From: K189A clade bacterium
Lineage (GTDB): Bacteria > Pseudomonadota > Gammaproteobacteria > Pseudomonadales > Azotimanducaceae
Length of the DNA stretch: 58,205 nt
Assembly: GCA_009886205.1 (NCBI GenBank)
Contig: QXZU01000141.1
Coordinates: forward strand, 1-58,205
Direction of reading: 5' to 3'
Under the pieces are notes generated by a model. The model searched no databases. It had not been told where the DNA came from and was given only the letters and a program-made list of their open reading frames with translations. Positions 1-9,234 of this stretch are shown one piece after another. Every line of letters starts with the position of its first letter. Within the stretch, counting starts at the first letter, position 1. The position numbers were made by a program, and so were the translations under genes.

Positions 1-4
1 ATTT

Positions 5-35
5 CGACAAAGAACGCTCGCTTGCGTCTTTGTCG
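5..35. terminator. Strong inverted repeat CGACAAAGAACGC-tcgctt-GCGTCTTTGTCG (one bulged base)
   Basis: Read directly; arms complementary except one extra A. Likely the 3' end of an off-window transcript, but there is no clear T tract. Confidence 0.5.
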
Positions 36-167
36 GTAGCGGATTCGGGCTGCACATTTGGTTGGTAGCGGCCATCAATCACTGACAGCTTGTTTTTTAT
101 GGCTATCGCAAAATTTTGGGTGTTCCTATAAAGTTGACAAATTCTTCATCTACAGAAGTCCCGTTAA

Positions 168-1304
168 GTGTCTGAAACGATCATAGGCAACAGTGCTGCG
201 ACTCAGGACCTATTAACTCTGATAGGTGCTATCGCCCCAACAGAAGCCAGTGTGCTAATCACAGGTGAAAGTGGTGCGGGCAAAGAGTTGGTGGCCCAAG
301 GCATTCATGACAAATCATTGCGCAGTGCGAATCCCTTTGTGGCGGTTAACTGCGGGGCAATTCCTGCCGAGCTTTTAGAGAGCGAACTTTTTGGTCATAA
401 GAAGGGTTCTTTTACAGGCGCCATAAGCGATCACGTAGGTAGAGTGCAATCTGCCCAGGCGGGCACCCTATTTCTAGATGAAATAGGCGATATGCCTATG
501 GCCATGCAAGTGAAGTTGTTGCGCGTGCTGCAAGAAAAGGTTGTGGTGCCGGTGGGCTCGAACAAGCCCATTCATGTAGACATAAGAGTTGTAGCCGCCA
601 CCCACAGAAACCTTGAAGAGGAAATAAAGGCAGGGCGTTTTCGTGCCGACCTTTATTATCGAATTAATGTGGTGCCGGTATGCGTTGCACCGCTGAGGGA
701 ACGTAGAGAGGAAGTGCCTGCCCTAGTGGAGCACTTTGCAAAGACTTTTGCGGCAGATAAAAACACCATCTTGGCCTTAGATGGCAAGTTTTTGCGTGTA
801 ATGAAGGCCTATGATTGGCCGGGCAATGTGCGTGAACTGTCGAATATGATGCACCGACTCTCGGTTCTGCATCCCGGCCAACGCCTATCCGTGCAAGACG
901 TATCGCCCACCATGCTGCCGGTGGGGATGAGTGAGCTTGCTTGTGGTGTCGGTGATTCAGAACAGTCTTCATTATTAGACATGATGTTTGATGATGAGCC
1001 GCCAGTCGCACAATCTGCCGATATCCAACGCGCTGGACCCGCAGCTTCCGGCCCGCAGGAGCACCTATCTGAAGAGGATAGAGATTTTGAATCTATTATT
1101 ATGCGCGCTCAGGGGTTCGATGACTTCCGCCAGCAAGGGCAGTCTTTGAAGGGTATTCTGAGCGATGTTGAGCAGGACATTATTCAGCGTGCCTTGAGCG
1201 AAACCGACGGCAATGTCAGTCGTTGTGCAAAATTATTGCGTATGCAGCGAACAACGCTGATTGAACGTATAAAGAAATATGATCTCAAAGTGGTTGCCGC
1301 CTAA
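168..1304 (+). CDS. flrA: FlrA/FleQ-like sigma54-dependent flagellar master regulator lacking the N-terminal FleQ domain (AAA+ and HTH only)
   Basis: GESGAGKE Walker A, GSFTGA loop, LFLDEIGDM Walker B, FleQ-like HTH tail ([11 protein letters not shown]). GTG start with an in-frame TAA immediately 5' (165-167). Confidence 0.85.
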   Translation: MSETIIGNSAATQDLLTLIGAIAPTEASVLITGESGAGKELVAQGIHDKSLRSANPFVAVNCGAIPAELLESELFGHKKGSFTGAISDHVGRVQSAQAGTLFLDEIGDMPMAMQVKLLRVLQEKVVVPVGSNKPIHVDIRVVAATHRNLEEEIKAGRFRADLYYRINVVPVCVAPLRERREEVPALVEHFAKTFAADKNTILALDGKFLRVMKAYDWPGNVRELSNMMHRLSVLHPGQRLSVQDVSPTMLPVGMSELACGVGDSEQSSLLDMMFDDEPPVAQSADIQRAGPAASGPQEHLSEEDRDFESIIMRAQGFDDFRQQGQSLKGILSDVEQDIIQRALSETDGNVSRCAKLLRMQRTTLIERIKKYDLKVVAA

Positions 1305-1329
1305 ATACTGACTTACTTGAGTTTTGTTT

Positions 1330-1360
1330 AAGCCTAAGTGCATTAAGCACATAGGCTTTT
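1330..1360 (+). terminator. Intrinsic terminator after flrA
   Basis: AAGCCTAAGTGC-attaa-GCACATAGGCTTTT hairpin (one mismatch) with a short T run. Confidence 0.7.
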
Positions 1361-1475
1361 ATTGCCCTGTCGAAATCACGACACTTTTCTTTTCAGCAAC
1401 ACGGCAAGTGCCGGCCAAAAACTGGCAATTATCCGCCACCCCTTCGTAACCCACTGTTTTATATACACTTTAATA

Positions 1476-1492
1476 TTGGCACGGCAATTGCT
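1476..1492 (+). promoter_or_regulatory. Sigma54 (-24/-12) promoter for flrC-fliEFGHIJ
   Basis: TTGGCACGGCAATTGCT: matches TGGCAC-N5-TTGCW with GG-N10-GC spacing, ~40 bp upstream of flrC. Confidence 0.9.
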
Positions 1493-1530
1493 TAAAGACA
1501 TGCATCAAATGTTATTTGCGAAGCGATTTT

Positions 1531-3087
1531 ATGTACCAAGAACAATCAATAGACCTTATCTGGGACGAGTCCTCCCCCATAGACACAAGTGTTATGGCAT
1601 TGCTGACCAAGGCGGGTTTCCGTCCTCAGAGCATGGGCCCTGCCGAAGTTGCTCGATATGTGGAACAAAACGGCTTTGGCCCCTGTGTTTTGTGTATGCA
1701 CCGCCGCGAGTTGCCTAACATTGAAATGATTCGTACTCTCAAGCAGCATTATGGCTCCAAGATCTATTTGGTTCTGCGCGTTGCGCCCGGTGATTTGGAC
1801 AGCGCTATTGAAGCAATTAAGTGCGGTGTAGATGACGTGATCTCAGATGGTGACGATCAACTGCGTCGCTGGGAAAAAATTGCCAGTCTTGCGCGCTTAC
1901 GTCTACTCAAGAATGATTCTTACGTGTTTGTCGATGAAACCAGCCAACATTTACTGGCTTTGGTAGAAAGAGTCGGCGCTGCGGAAGTGACTGCACTAAT
2001 GTGCGGCCCTACCGGATCAGGTAAAGAGGTATTGGCTCGCTTAACGCACGATTTCTCTCCTCGTAGAGAAGGCCCCTTTATTCCCGTTAACTGCGCGGCA
2101 CTGCCAGAGTCTTTAGCAGAAAGCTTGTTCTTCGGCCATGCCAAGGGCGCTTTCACCGGTGCCACCAAGAGCACAGACGGTTTCTTTACTCAGGCCCAGG
2201 GCGGCACACTATTTCTAGATGAAATTGGCGAACTGACCTTAGCCTTGCAAGCGAAGTTGCTTAGAGCAATTCAAGAGAAAGAGATACTACCCGTGGGTAG
2301 CGCTGTCTCGCATAGAGTAGACGTGCGCATTGTCGCCGCTACCAACAGAGATCTGCGTGCCTCCATTCGCAACGGTATGTTCCGCGAAGACCTATATTTC
2401 AGAGTCAGTACGTTCCGCATTAATGTGCCCGGCCTATCCGCGCGCTTAGACGACATTTTGCCATTGGCAAACTACTTCCTAGTAAAGCACGGACGCGAAG
2501 ATGTCATGCTGCAACTTGCGCCAGAAGCATCGTCCAAACTTTTGGCTTACGCATGGCCCGGTAATGTTCGAGAACTAGAAAACGTTATTCAGCGTGCGAT
2601 TGTTTTGACTAACGGCGGTGTTATTGATGCCACCAACCTCATTTTTGATGATCCCATTGAAAACTATGGTCAAAGTCATACACAGAATTTTCCTCCTAGT
2701 TATGGTGCTAGCTATGGCGCCAGCCAGCGCTCAAATTATCCAGAAAGCCACGGTAGCAATGATGTTCAGTATTTTGACGGTCATCAAGCGGAAAGAAACA
2801 CGGCTTGGTCTGAGGGTATAGATCGCGTGAGCAATCCGTTTGCAATGCAAACAAACAACGGCAATGGCTATATTCAGGCGCCGGAAACCCAGCGCAGCGA
2901 CTCAGGTCCTGGGCTACAGGGTGCTATGGACGCAAATGAATTCCGCATCATTGTAGACACCATAAAGAACACGCGTACGCGCCAAGAGGCAGCAGACGTA
3001 TTGGGCATCAGCCAACGCACATTGCGTTACAAGATCGCCCGCATGCGTGAGCGCGGTATTCAAATTCCTAAGCGACGGTCGGCATAA
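1531..3087 (+). CDS. flrC: FlrC/FleR-like sigma54 activator with degenerate receiver domain
   Basis: GPTGSGKE, GAFTGA, LFLDEIGEL and FleR-type HTH LGISQRTLRYKIARMRERG; immediately upstream of fliE. ATG at 1531 preferred over TTG at 1516. Confidence 0.85.
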   Translation: MYQEQSIDLIWDESSPIDTSVMALLTKAGFRPQSMGPAEVARYVEQNGFGPCVLCMHRRELPNIEMIRTLKQHYGSKIYLVLRVAPGDLDSAIEAIKCGVDDVISDGDDQLRRWEKIASLARLRLLKNDSYVFVDETSQHLLALVERVGAAEVTALMCGPTGSGKEVLARLTHDFSPRREGPFIPVNCAALPESLAESLFFGHAKGAFTGATKSTDGFFTQAQGGTLFLDEIGELTLALQAKLLRAIQEKEILPVGSAVSHRVDVRIVAATNRDLRASIRNGMFREDLYFRVSTFRINVPGLSARLDDILPLANYFLVKHGREDVMLQLAPEASSKLLAYAWPGNVRELENVIQRAIVLTNGGVIDATNLIFDDPIENYGQSHTQNFPPSYGASYGASQRSNYPESHGSNDVQYFDGHQAERNTAWSEGIDRVSNPFAMQTNNGNGYIQAPETQRSDSGPGLQGAMDANEFRIIVDTIKNTRTRQEAADVLGISQRTLRYKIARMRERGIQIPKRRSA

Positions 3088-3090
3088 ATC

Positions 3091-3456
3091 ATGAACAGTG
3101 TAAGTAATCATTATCAGTCCCAAGTTGCTGACTTATTGAGTCAGATTAGAGCGCAACAAAGCCGCAACGACCTTGTTCGTAGTGACTCTGGCACTGCGCT
3201 TAGCCAATTAGTTCAAGGCGCAGAGCAAACCTCAAGTAAAGGCTTTGGTAACTTAATGGTCGATGCGTTGAATGACGTCAATGAGACCAGCCATGCCAGC
3301 ATGGTTTTGAAAGATGCATACGAAAAGGGCGAAGACATTCCCCTTACAGATGTGGTTTTAGCAATGCAGAAGGCCTCCATTGGCTTTGAAGCAACCCTAC
3401 AGGTGCGTAACAAGTTAGTTCGCGCTTACGAAGACATTAAGAATATGCCGGTTTAA
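3091..3456 (+). CDS. fliE: Flagellar hook-basal body protein FliE
   Basis: C-terminal FliE signature (LVRAYEDIKNMPV) and position before fliF. Confidence 0.95.
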   Translation: MNSVSNHYQSQVADLLSQIRAQQSRNDLVRSDSGTALSQLVQGAEQTSSKGFGNLMVDALNDVNETSHASMVLKDAYEKGEDIPLTDVVLAMQKASIGFEATLQVRNKLVRAYEDIKNMPV

Positions 3457-3498
3457 GGCCCTGCCCTAACCCGCATTAGCTAATAAATAGAGAATCCC

Positions 3499-5316
3499 AT
3501 GGCAGAAGCTACTCTTGATCCAAATTCAAACGCATTAATGGCAAGTCCATTAGGTGCGGGTACGGCCGGTTCAGCATCGAATTTACCTAGCACCGGACTG
3601 GGTGGCCAGGTAAGCGCGCCGCTGGGCGATAACCTGGGCAACGGCCTAACTGAAACGCCCGGCATAACTGGGCCGTTAGCAATTCTAGAAAACCCAGCAG
3701 TAAAGCAGGCGTTGCCGGCGATTTTCGCACTCATTGCATTAGCAGTTTGCGTACTCTTCTATTTATGGGTATCAGCGCCTACCTACCGCTCAGTATATCC
3801 TGGTATGTCTGAAGCAGATCGGCAGTCCGCTCGAGAGGCTCTATCAGCTGCAGGGTTTGCCTCGCGTATTGATCAAAACACTGGCGCATTAGAAGTAGAA
3901 GAAAAGCGCTACCATGAAGCGCGTATTCTATTAGCTTCCCAAGATATTCCCCGCAGTGCCAGCATCGGTGGAATGGATTCACTCTTAGAACAAGGCTCCA
4001 TGACTACAAGTCGATTTATGGAGCAAGTCAGTTATCGAGCAGCAATGGAATCTGAGCTGGCTAAATCGATAGCAGAAATCAGCACCATTAAGGCTGCCAG
4101 AGTTCACTTGGCAGAACCTCAGCAAAGTGTCTTTGTGCGCAATCAAACACCGGCTAAGGCCTCTGTTGTAGTGATGCCCTACCCTGGCCGTGTTGTTTCT
4201 CTCTCCCAAATTCGCGCCATTGTACATCTGGTTTCTGCCAGCATTCCCTATTTACCAGCGGAAAATGTTGCCGTTGTAGATAACACAGGCAACCTTCTGA
4301 CGGATACAGAGGGAGAGACCGCAATGACCCTCACTAACGCTCAGTCTGATCACAAGCGCTCCTTAGAAATGTCTTATCAGCGGCGCATAGAACAGATTCT
4401 TTCATCAATTCTAGGGTTGGGTAATGTTCGTTCTGAAGTTGATGTTGCTTTAGATTTTACTGAAGTTGAAACAACTTTCGAGGAGTTCGATAAAGGCGGC
4501 CAAGGGCCTATGACGCGGTCGGAGTCTATAGATTTCGAAAAAGACGCTATGGTGGGCGCTTCTGGAATGCCCGGCAGTTTCTCTAATTCGCCACCCGTGT
4601 CCCCAGAGTTAACCGCCTCGGGCGCTCTTTCGGAGAATACCAGCTCGGATATGGCCAGCATGGCGAGCTCCTCTTCAACGCGTAACTACGAGTTAGACAG
4701 AGAAATCCGCTATGTAAAACAGCAGGTAGGGCGTATTGATCGCATCTCGGTTGCGGTAGTTGTGAATCAAGATTTTCTAGCCGCCGCAGGTGTAGAGGAT
4801 GGTAATCCTCAGGGCATCTCTGAAGAGGAATTGGCGCAGTTTGTTGAGGTTGTAAAAGGCGTGATAGGGTTTAGTGAAGGTCGCGGCGACACCGTGACGG
4901 TGGTGCCATCATCTTTTGCAGTACCCGTAGATCAAATGCCCGAACTGCCTTGGTATAAAGACCCGGAAATGGTCGATTTGATTAAGTACGGTGCCAGTTT
5001 GTTACTTATTCTTGCAGTGCTGTTGTTTGTTGCAAGACCGATTATTAAGGCGAATATGCCAGAAGAGGAACTCGACATACCGTTAGCGGCCCTAGATGGC
5101 GAGCTCACAGACGGCGATAGACAAATGATCAGATTGGGTGAGGGCGAGACGCTTGAGGAAATCAAGGCGAAACTTAAGCCTAAGAAGTCCTCCATACCCA
5201 TGGACATGTTGGATACGGCAAATACCTACGATGACAAGGTCGCCGTGCTTAGAATGCTGTCAGCTGATGATGCTGGCCGCGTAGCCAACTTACTTAAACG
5301 AATGATAGACGCGTAA
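3499..5316 (+). CDS. fliF: Flagellar MS-ring protein FliF
   Basis: 605 aa, two TM segments, YscJ/FliF-type central region, synteny. Confidence 0.97.
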   Translation: MAEATLDPNSNALMASPLGAGTAGSASNLPSTGLGGQVSAPLGDNLGNGLTETPGITGPLAILENPAVKQALPAIFALIALAVCVLFYLWVSAPTYRSVYPGMSEADRQSAREALSAAGFASRIDQNTGALEVEEKRYHEARILLASQDIPRSASIGGMDSLLEQGSMTTSRFMEQVSYRAAMESELAKSIAEISTIKAARVHLAEPQQSVFVRNQTPAKASVVVMPYPGRVVSLSQIRAIVHLVSASIPYLPAENVAVVDNTGNLLTDTEGETAMTLTNAQSDHKRSLEMSYQRRIEQILSSILGLGNVRSEVDVALDFTEVETTFEEFDKGGQGPMTRSESIDFEKDAMVGASGMPGSFSNSPPVSPELTASGALSENTSSDMASMASSSSTRNYELDREIRYVKQQVGRIDRISVAVVVNQDFLAAAGVEDGNPQGISEEELAQFVEVVKGVIGFSEGRGDTVTVVPSSFAVPVDQMPELPWYKDPEMVDLIKYGASLLLILAVLLFVARPIIKANMPEEELDIPLAALDGELTDGDRQMIRLGEGETLEEIKAKLKPKKSSIPMDMLDTANTYDDKVAVLRMLSADDAGRVANLLKRMIDA

Positions 5317-5357
5317 TTAAGACCACTTAGTTAGGCAAGTACTAAAGGAATAGAACA

Positions 5358-6422
5358 ATGGCTGAACAACCGTTAGTAGCACCAGCAGGCGCAGCGGAAT
5401 TATCCCCAGAGGTGGCTCTGGAGCTTGAATCCCTACGCCCGACCGAACGCGCAGCACTGCTGATGTTATTGTTAGGTGAACAGCAGGCATCAGACATTGT
5501 TGCCTACCTAAATCCAAAGGAAGTGCAGGCGGTGGGTTCGGCAATGGTCAACGTCAGTGATGTTTCCCAAGAGGCTGTGAGTTTGGTTTTGGACGAATTC
5601 ATTAACGAGCTGAAGAAACTGACTAACTTAGGTCTTGGTTCGCCAGACTACATTGAAGGCGTATTGAATAGAGCTTTGGGACCAGAGCGCGCGTCTTCTG
5701 TGTTGAGCCGAATTTTACCCAGCTCGTCGAGTAAAGGCTTAGAGATTCTGGCCTGGATGACACCGCGTGCAATCTGCGACATGGTGGGTGATGAACACCC
5801 TCAGGTCATTGCCATTATTTTGTCGGTACTTGAAGATGAAACCGCAGCGGATGTATTGACATTCTTGCCTGCAGAAATTCGTCCTGAAGTGGTTCGCCGT
5901 GTGGCCAACCTCGACACTGTGCAACCCAATGCAATGGCAGAACTAGAATTAGTTATGGCGAAACAATTCGCGCACTCTACTACAACTTCATCTGCCGCTG
6001 TTGGGGGTGTCAAGGCAGCCGCGAAGATTATGGGCAAGACCAAGTTGGACCTTGAATCTGCGATTATGTCCGACATTAACTCTGTAGACGAAGATCTGGC
6101 GCTGCGTATTCAAGACAACATGTTCGACTTCGATAATTTGGTTGATCTGGACAACAGAAGTATCCAGATTCTCATGCGCACACTAGAGCAAGAACAAATG
6201 GCTTACGCATTAAAGGCGGCGCCAGAACCTGTTGTAGAAAAGTTCCTGGGCAATATGTCTCAGCGCGCCGGTGCAATGTTCTTAGACGAAATGGAAATGA
6301 TGGGCATGGTCCGAGTGACCGATGCAGAAGAGGCGCAGCGTAATATTATTCGCCAAGCACGTAAGTTACAGGACGCCGGTGAGATTATTCTCGCTTCAGC
6401 TGATGGAGGCGGTTTTGTATAA
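5358..6422 (+). CDS. fliG: Flagellar motor switch protein FliG
   Basis: DEHPQ motif, MFDFDNLVDLDNRSIQ, C-terminal torque domain. Confidence 0.97.
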   Translation: MAEQPLVAPAGAAELSPEVALELESLRPTERAALLMLLLGEQQASDIVAYLNPKEVQAVGSAMVNVSDVSQEAVSLVLDEFINELKKLTNLGLGSPDYIEGVLNRALGPERASSVLSRILPSSSSKGLEILAWMTPRAICDMVGDEHPQVIAIILSVLEDETAADVLTFLPAEIRPEVVRRVANLDTVQPNAMAELELVMAKQFAHSTTTSSAAVGGVKAAAKIMGKTKLDLESAIMSDINSVDEDLALRIQDNMFDFDNLVDLDNRSIQILMRTLEQEQMAYALKAAPEPVVEKFLGNMSQRAGAMFLDEMEMMGMVRVTDAEEAQRNIIRQARKLQDAGEIILASADGGGFV

Positions 6423-7341
6423 TCGCGAGCCACAGCCATGGCAAAGAAACAGCACTAGGCGAGACGAACTAAATGCAGCCGGCTTTGTACTGGATGGCAT
6501 TTTGTCAAAGGTCAAAACGGTTGAAACTGAGGAAGAGAATAAATTCGTTATCTCTTCGGTACCTCAAGACAAAGCGCAGGCCGCGCCAGCGGTTGAAGTT
6601 GCTGAAAGTGAAGTCTTAGTTGATTTTCAGAGTGGGCCGTTAGAAACGCCAGAACTTATAGAAGAGGTTGCGGTAGATTCGGTCAGCGCTGAGGAGCGAG
6701 AACAAGAACTCAACGCTGCCAAAACCCAAGCTTTTGCCGAGGGTCAAGCACAAGGTCAAGCGGAAGCTCGGCAGTCTATGCGTGTGGAAGCCGAAGAGAT
6801 GTCGGCTGAGCTAAATATAAAGTTACGCGATGAGTTTAGTGAATTTCTAGCAGCGGTAGAGGAAAATCTAGTCGACCGCCAGAATCTGTTTGATCCGCTG
6901 AAGAAATTGGCGCTAACGCTTGCAGAGCAAATAGCCCGTGCTGAACTTACTCACAACGACGAAAGTATTCGTCGCTTTATAGAGCGGAGTATTGCAGAGA
7001 TAGAACCTTCTCAGTTGACCAAGTTGGTGTTACACGTATCCACCGCTTGGCATGAGCGTTTGCAGAGCGAGCCTCTGCAAACTGTTGTACAAAATTATGA
7101 GGTGCGCGTTGATGACAAGCTCAGCGTTGGCAGCATTCGGCTCACGATTCAAGACACTACGATTGAAGATTTGATTGAGCGGCGCATTGGCCAACTATCT
7201 GAACAATTGTTTACCCCTTCGCCCATATCTGAAGATCAGCAATTGCTTTTCCCTGAAGAGGGCGACGACGGCTTTGTAATCCCTGGGGATTTCGCAGAAG
7301 TAGAAGTAGATGACATTTTCTTTAATGCGCCAAAAGAATGA
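6403..7341 (+). CDS. fliH: Flagellar assembly protein FliH
   Basis: Position between fliG and fliI, Glu/Gln-rich middle; start at MEAVLYNREPQPW preferred over the longer ORF. Confidence 0.9.
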   Translation: MEAVLYNREPQPWQRNSTRRDELNAAGFVLDGILSKVKTVETEEENKFVISSVPQDKAQAAPAVEVAESEVLVDFQSGPLETPELIEEVAVDSVSAEEREQELNAAKTQAFAEGQAQGQAEARQSMRVEAEEMSAELNIKLRDEFSEFLAAVEENLVDRQNLFDPLKKLALTLAEQIARAELTHNDESIRRFIERSIAEIEPSQLTKLVLHVSTAWHERLQSEPLQTVVQNYEVRVDDKLSVGSIRLTIQDTTIEDLIERRIGQLSEQLFTPSPISEDQQLLFPEEGDDGFVIPGDFAEVEVDDIFFNAPKE

Positions 7342-8708
7342 GTAAGGTATTGGAATTTCCCAGTTTTAACGACCATGTCAATGATGCGCAGCTGCATTTG
7401 CGTGGCCCCGCAATGCGCCGTTATGGTGTTCTGACAAGAATTGTTGGACTGACCATTGAGGCAAAAGGCATCACGGCAACAGTGGGCTCTATTTGCCGAA
7501 TTCTAAAAAATTCAGCTGTAGAAGGCGTTGAACAAACCAATAAAGACGACTATGTAGACGCTCAGGTGGTTGGTTTTGAAAGCGGCACCCTATTTATGAT
7601 GCCCCTTTGGGATGCCTTCGGTTTGCAGGCAGGTGCTAAAACCTACTTACTTTCCGAGACCGATAGCGCTGCTGTTGGCGATGAGCTTTTGGGTCGTGTA
7701 GTGAACGCCCTTGGCGAGCCTTTAGATGGTATGGCTGAAATTGTTTGCGGTGAGAGCAGTGGCTTAATGGGCAGCCCAATCAATCCCATGGAACGTAAAC
7801 CCATTGACAAAATTTTGGACGTTGGTGTGAAAGCCATTAACGCAATGTTAACCGTTGGTTGTGGCCAGCGCTTAGGCCTTATTGCGGGTTCGGGTGTCGG
7901 TAAAAGTGTTTTGTTAGGCATGTTGACCAAATTTACCGCAGCGGATGTTGTAGTAATTGGCCTGATTGGCGAGCGTGGACGCGAAGTAAAGGAATTCATC
8001 GAACAGATTTTAGGCACGGAGGGCATGCAGCACGCAATTGTTGTGGCAGCCCCCGCAGATAACTCACCGTTATTGAGAATTCGCGCAACGCACCTAGCCC
8101 ACCTTTACGCCGAGCATTTTCGCGCTCGTGGCAAAGACGTTTTATTACTTGTCGACAGTTTAACCAGGGTCGCCCATGCGCAACGAGAGATCGGATTAGC
8201 CATTGGCGAACCTCCCACTTCCAAGGGTTACCCGCCTTCGGTATTTAGTTTATTGCCCAACTTGATTGAGCGTTCTGGCACAGGCAAGGCGGACCAAGGG
8301 TCTATTACCTCTATATACACACTGCTTGCTGAGGGCGATGACCTGCAGGACCCAGTAGTCGATTTAGCCCGGGCCTCGTTAGATGGCCAAGTGGTTTTGA
8401 GCCGCGCCTTGGCAGATGCAGCCCACTATCCCGCAATTGATTTGGCGGGTTCAATTTCTCGTCTAATGCCTATTTTGGCGGACTCGGAGAACTTCGATAC
8501 GGCAAACATGTTCAGAAGGTTATGGACCTTGTATCAACAGAATTTGGATTTAATTCAAGTTGGCGCCTATGAAATGGGTACTAACCCAGATTTAGATCGC
8601 GCCATTGCTTTGCGTGCAGATATGGAAGCATTTCTGCGCCAACCCATGGATCAATTAGCAACTTTTGAAGCATCGGCTCAAGGGTTAAAGGAGTGCTTAA
8701 ATGTCTAA
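7338..8708 (+). CDS. fliI: Flagellum-specific ATPase FliI
   Basis: GSGVGKS Walker A, F1-ATPase-type core; ATGA overlap with fliH. Confidence 0.97.
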   Translation: MSKVLEFPSFNDHVNDAQLHLRGPAMRRYGVLTRIVGLTIEAKGITATVGSICRILKNSAVEGVEQTNKDDYVDAQVVGFESGTLFMMPLWDAFGLQAGAKTYLLSETDSAAVGDELLGRVVNALGEPLDGMAEIVCGESSGLMGSPINPMERKPIDKILDVGVKAINAMLTVGCGQRLGLIAGSGVGKSVLLGMLTKFTAADVVVIGLIGERGREVKEFIEQILGTEGMQHAIVVAAPADNSPLLRIRATHLAHLYAEHFRARGKDVLLLVDSLTRVAHAQREIGLAIGEPPTSKGYPPSVFSLLPNLIERSGTGKADQGSITSIYTLLAEGDDLQDPVVDLARASLDGQVVLSRALADAAHYPAIDLAGSISRLMPILADSENFDTANMFRRLWTLYQQNLDLIQVGAYEMGTNPDLDRAIALRADMEAFLRQPMDQLATFEASAQGLKECLNV

Positions 8709-9159
8709 ACAACTCAAATCCTCAATTCAACGCTGGGACACTTTGGCTGAGGGTGTCGGACAAAAAGTAAATGAAGTGCAAAAAGTACTTATTTTGGTGC
8801 GGGATAAGCAAACGAAACTCGATGAAGAGCGCACAAAATTAGGGGATATGAAGCGCGAATATGCGACCAAGCTGAAGGAAGTGCAATTAGAGTCCCACGA
8901 CATGGAAAAAGTAACCTATCTGCGCCGATTTCTAGGCCAGTTAGATGTCGCCGTAAAGGCGGTTGCCACCGAACTGGAAGTTTTGGCTGTGCAGCACAGC
9001 AAAGTTCAAGAGCAGTTTAGATCGCTGAATAGCGAGCAGGTGAAATTTACTACGCTTGCCAGTCGCTCGCGCAAACAATTGAGTGATATGTTGCAGCGGG
9101 CAGATCAAAAAGACCAAGACATGATGAATGTTATGCGTTTCGAAGCCCTAAAGCGGTGA
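8701..9159 (+). CDS. fliJ: Flagellar export chaperone FliJ
   Basis: Coiled-coil 152 aa, overlaps the end of fliI. Confidence 0.9.
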   Translation: MSKQLKSSIQRWDTLAEGVGQKVNEVQKVLILVRDKQTKLDEERTKLGDMKREYATKLKEVQLESHDMEKVTYLRRFLGQLDVAVKAVATELEVLAVQHSKVQEQFRSLNSEQVKFTTLASRSRKQLSDMLQRADQKDQDMMNVMRFEALKR

Positions 9160-9180
9160 TTTTGACACTCAACTTATTGA

Positions 9181-9196
9181 TGGCACGCATATTGCT
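9181..9196 (+). promoter_or_regulatory. Sigma54 promoter for fliK(LMNO)
   Basis: TGGCACGCATATTGCT with GG-N10-GC spacing, ~39 bp before fliK. Confidence 0.9.
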
Positions 9197-9234
9197 CTCT
9201 ATTGAAATAAGTAAACGAGTTAGATTGAAATATT

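Noticed and set aside
390-430. GSFTGA instead of GAFTGA in the FlrA-like protein
   Set aside because: GSFTGA occurs in functional sigma54 activators (from memory FleR of Pseudomonas has it), so it is not informative.
664-1011. Antisense ORFs inside conserved genes (many in the track)
   Set aside because: They lie opposite well-supported CDSs, have biased composition and no recognisable domains; treated as shadow ORFs.
1362-1718. ORF of 118 aa upstream of and overlapping flrC
   Set aside because: It spans the sigma54 promoter and runs out of frame into flrC; the translation is not protein-like.
6100-6400. FliG C-terminus with GMVR instead of GPVR
   Set aside because: Hand alignment to E. 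coli FliG keeps the torque-helix charges (K264, R281, D288, D/E289, R297 equivalents), so it looks like an ordinary functional FliG.
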